From contig JASISA010000019.1 of the NCBI GenBank assembly GCA_031771865.1, forward strand, positions 1,488,001-1,552,000: a DNA stretch of 64,000 bases, read 5' to 3'. The DNA comes from Nothophaeocryptopus gaeumannii. Its lineage: Eukaryota > Ascomycota > Dothideomycetes > Mycosphaerellales > Mycosphaerellaceae. A program made the translations under genes and the position numbers. The notes beneath the pieces were generated by a model that was not told where the DNA came from, made no database searches, and saw only the letters and a list, made by a program, of their open reading frames with translations. Positions within the stretch are counted from its first letter, which is position 1; the number at the start of each line of letters is the position of its first letter. Positions 61,776 to 64,000 of this stretch are shown here, piece by piece.

Positions 61776-63611
61776 TCACCCCTCTTTCACGGCAGCTTCA
61801 TCCAAATAATCCCTCCATCTCCTATACTCCGGCGTCCCCAGCCCCGTGACGGCATCCCATCCCTCCATCGCCTCGAATGCGACCTTCTCCCCACAACCCG
61901 TATTCCACCCTGTCGTAATATCGTTGAATGCTTGAGGATTCGCGTATATTACCGGGTTTATGAATCCTACCACCCGTTTGCCTGCATTGAGACGTTCGCT
62001 GTTTATGAGTTGAACGAGAGAGGCGAAGGCCGGGGCCGCGGCGGAGGTTCCACTGCCGAAGGTGAGTTGATTGTAGATGTAGAAGATGTACTTGTGGGCT
62101 ATGAGAGAGATGTCAGGGAAGGCGCGACCTTTGGTATTGATGCGAGTGCCGAAGGCGGCCAGGTGTGTTTGGGAGGTGTTCAGGTATTGAGATACTGCGG
62201 TCTTTTGATAGTCTGGCATTGGGAAGTGGTTGCTGAATCCTCCGCCGGAAGACGCGACGATGTCTGGTCTGAGTACGTCGAGAAGAGCGGTCTCTCCTCC
62301 GGAGGACGCCATCATCGTTCCGCCCACGACGGTTACCCAAGGACAGGTGATGGGCCAGCCTGGATTGAAACGCTTGCCTGTAGGGCTTCTTATTCCTGTC
62401 ATTTCATCGACACATTCTTCTGGTTTGTGTCCGCCTGAAGCTCCCGAATCGCCTCCGGCGACAATGACTGTCACGCCCATCAGGCCGAGCTTCATAAATT
62501 CGAGGCATTGACGTTCGAGGTACTCTTTCGAGAAGTCGGCTTCGCTTGGGCTGTAGGACATGGAGAGCACTTTTGGCGGGTTGATGTTGCCGCAATCGGC
62601 TGTGTGATCGGAGACGCCGCAGTAATACTGGTCGAAGGCGGCAAGCATGCTATCAAGATTGCCATCATCTCCAACCTGCATGTCTATTACCGTGGAGCCA
62701 GTCAGACCCATAGAGTATTGAAAGTCAATGTTGGGCTCCGAGTTGAAATTTTGTGTCTTGCGATCATACTGCAGCTTGCCGCCATTTACTGACTGCAGCT
62801 TTGGCCGTTTGCCCACTAAGTCTGGGTGGAAAGAGTCAAAGAAGGTGAGCAGATCATCTGGTGTATAACTGAATCCGTCCGGTTGATAGATGCCTAGATT
62901 ACTCTCCGGATGAGGCTGGACGTTTGATGGGTTATCGTATCTTTGCCTTAAGCAAGCCACTGTCGTGTACTGCTTACAGTCTATGGAGGCGTGCCCTTCG
63001 ACTGCCGCTTTCAAGGCCGGATCGACAGGCAGAATGGGCTCTTGTCTCTTGCCAATTTGAGAAAGATGTACTGATGACAATATTCCTTGTGCCATGATGT
63101 AGTCAATGTGTTGAGTGAGATGGTCCGGCAGGCTGTACTAGTCGCAGCCGATCTTCTCCTGGTTTGTATCTCCTGTGAACAAATATCGATAGAAGATCGT
63201 GCCCAGAAGCTTCCTGGCACCATCGACGGTTGAAACGAATCGAATGTGACCATCGTCCTGCGATCACTTGACCCGATGTCTCTGAACTCCAGCTTCTTCG
63301 AGCCACTTATGCACCACATCAAATGCCTCTTGCTTCGGCTTAAATTTATCTGCAACCTCTGCAGCAGTCCAGTGCTGGCCATAGAGAGGTGATGAAAGGT
63401 CTGTAACATCCATCAGATACTTTGGATCATGGTCGATGTTGGAAGGCTTCAGGCCAATGATGACCTCCACCTGTCTCTTTCCTTCTGCCTCAACTTCTCG
63501 TGTCCATTGTGGTGTGACCCCATGGGTTGCTTGATGGGTGTACAATGCTGCGCTGGTATTCAATGTAAGCCACAAGGACAACAAATTCGACCTTCGCATC
63601 ACACTGAGCAT
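61776..63611 (-). pseudogene. Second sedolisin (S53) protease gene with two in-frame stops
   Basis: A single frame of 612 codons from an ATG at 63611 to 61776, interrupted by TGA (codon 116, 63264-63266) and TAG (codon 158, 63138-63140). A signal peptide (NLLSLWLTLNTSAAL) and a pro-domain (VEVIIGLKPSNIDHDPKYL) are present. The protease domain keeps the oxyanion Asp in AGGDSG and the Ser in GSGTSAAAPAF, while the catalytic Glu is less clear (EPNIDFQ). The TAG falls in CD-stop-YSLP, where the other sedolisin of this window reads CDSYSLP. The region between the stops (DDGHIRFVSTVDGARKLL) is conserved, so splicing it out is unlikely. Probably a young pseudogene, or a gene with sequencing errors. 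Confidence 0.85.
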
Positions 63612-64000
63612 GACAAGGGTAATGAGACGCGCCCAAGAGTTCTATGCTTGCGCGTCAGTAGGATGCATCGGCTTTGTTTGTTGGTAGCACATGAATCTAT
63701 TGATCATCTCGTAAAGTACGAGCGGTCAGTGAATGGCGAAGTATTCCCTTTCAAAAAGAGAGCAGTCACAAGCCAAGCAGCATAGGGTCTTGAATTCCGG
63801 CAGAGGTTAGGTTGTTGAAAACCATCCCGGCTGGTGAACAACTCCTTTGATCTGCCGTGTCGGGGTTTCGTATAGCTTCTGATGTTGGGTCTCCGGGAGC
63901 ATCTTTCGAGGGTAGCTGATCATATTTAGACATTCGTACGTTAGCATCTTGGTCACTTCTCGGATGTCTCGAGGAATAATATGAGCGTCAGTGCTCCTTC
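63612..64000. other. Promoter region of the second sedolisin gene
   Basis: The last ~390 bp of the window lie upstream of the minus-strand sedolisin and hold no gene I can support. A frame at 63429-63785 overlaps it antisense and is not called. Confidence 0.4.

Noticed and set aside
63138..63271. An intron that would remove both stops of the second sedolisin
   Set aside because: The needed donor would be an atypical GTCAAG, and the removed part is a conserved piece of the protease pro-region.

Overview
This window is nuclear DNA of a filamentous ascomycete (Pezizomycotina). The evidence is short GT-AG introns of about 50-65 bp, compact genes with little overlap, and fungus-specific genes (SamB/Mub1, HET domain, sedolisins, CorA-like membrane protein). 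It also holds a hAT transposon decayed by C-to-T changes in the way repeat-induced point mutation (RIP) acts. A dothideomycete is my guess; the sequence does not prove it. I saw no tRNA, rRNA or CRISPR array. Exon limits were read by eye from splice signals and protein continuity.

Layout. 0-5 kb: 3' end of an ELG1-like gene, a secreted GH92 mannosidase, ribosomal protein uS7. 5.5-16.4 kb: a four-exon P4-ATPase (DNF3 type), the MYND protein SamB/Mub1 and ATG16. 16.9-26.4 kb: a GH76-like protein, a divergent pair of possible nucleotidyltransferase-fold genes (one frameshifted by a 7-bp duplication), an MFS sugar transporter and a small hypothetical gene. 27-40.4 kb: mitochondrial glutamyl-tRNA synthetase divergent from an Xdj1-type J-protein, an epoxide hydrolase, an AIG2-like protein, CDC48, and a bestrophin-like channel whose 3' end is tandemly duplicated.

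41-47 kb: a sedolisin protease gene split by a 3,965-bp hAT element. The hAT itself holds three solo LTRs, each with a perfect 5-bp target-site duplication. Removing the hAT plus one target copy restores the sedolisin frame exactly. 48-58.6 kb is the most unusual block: a J-domain/HET fusion protein, a CorA-like membrane protein, a large protein with a sugar-kinase-like N-terminus, a P-loop ATPase core and a C-terminal ryanodine-receptor (RyR) domain, and an ankyrin protein directly downstream. I infer that this is an accessory, possibly immunity or incompatibility-related island, and that the RyR-ATPase resembles prokaryotic conflict-system proteins. 59-64 kb: mitochondrial phosphate carrier, a microsatellite-rich gap, and a second sedolisin with two in-frame stops.

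The housekeeping genes (uS7, DNF3, ATG16, MSE1, XDJ1, CDC48, phosphate carrier) look intact. The decayed or disrupted genes are secreted proteases, a possible nucleotidyltransferase-fold gene and transposons.
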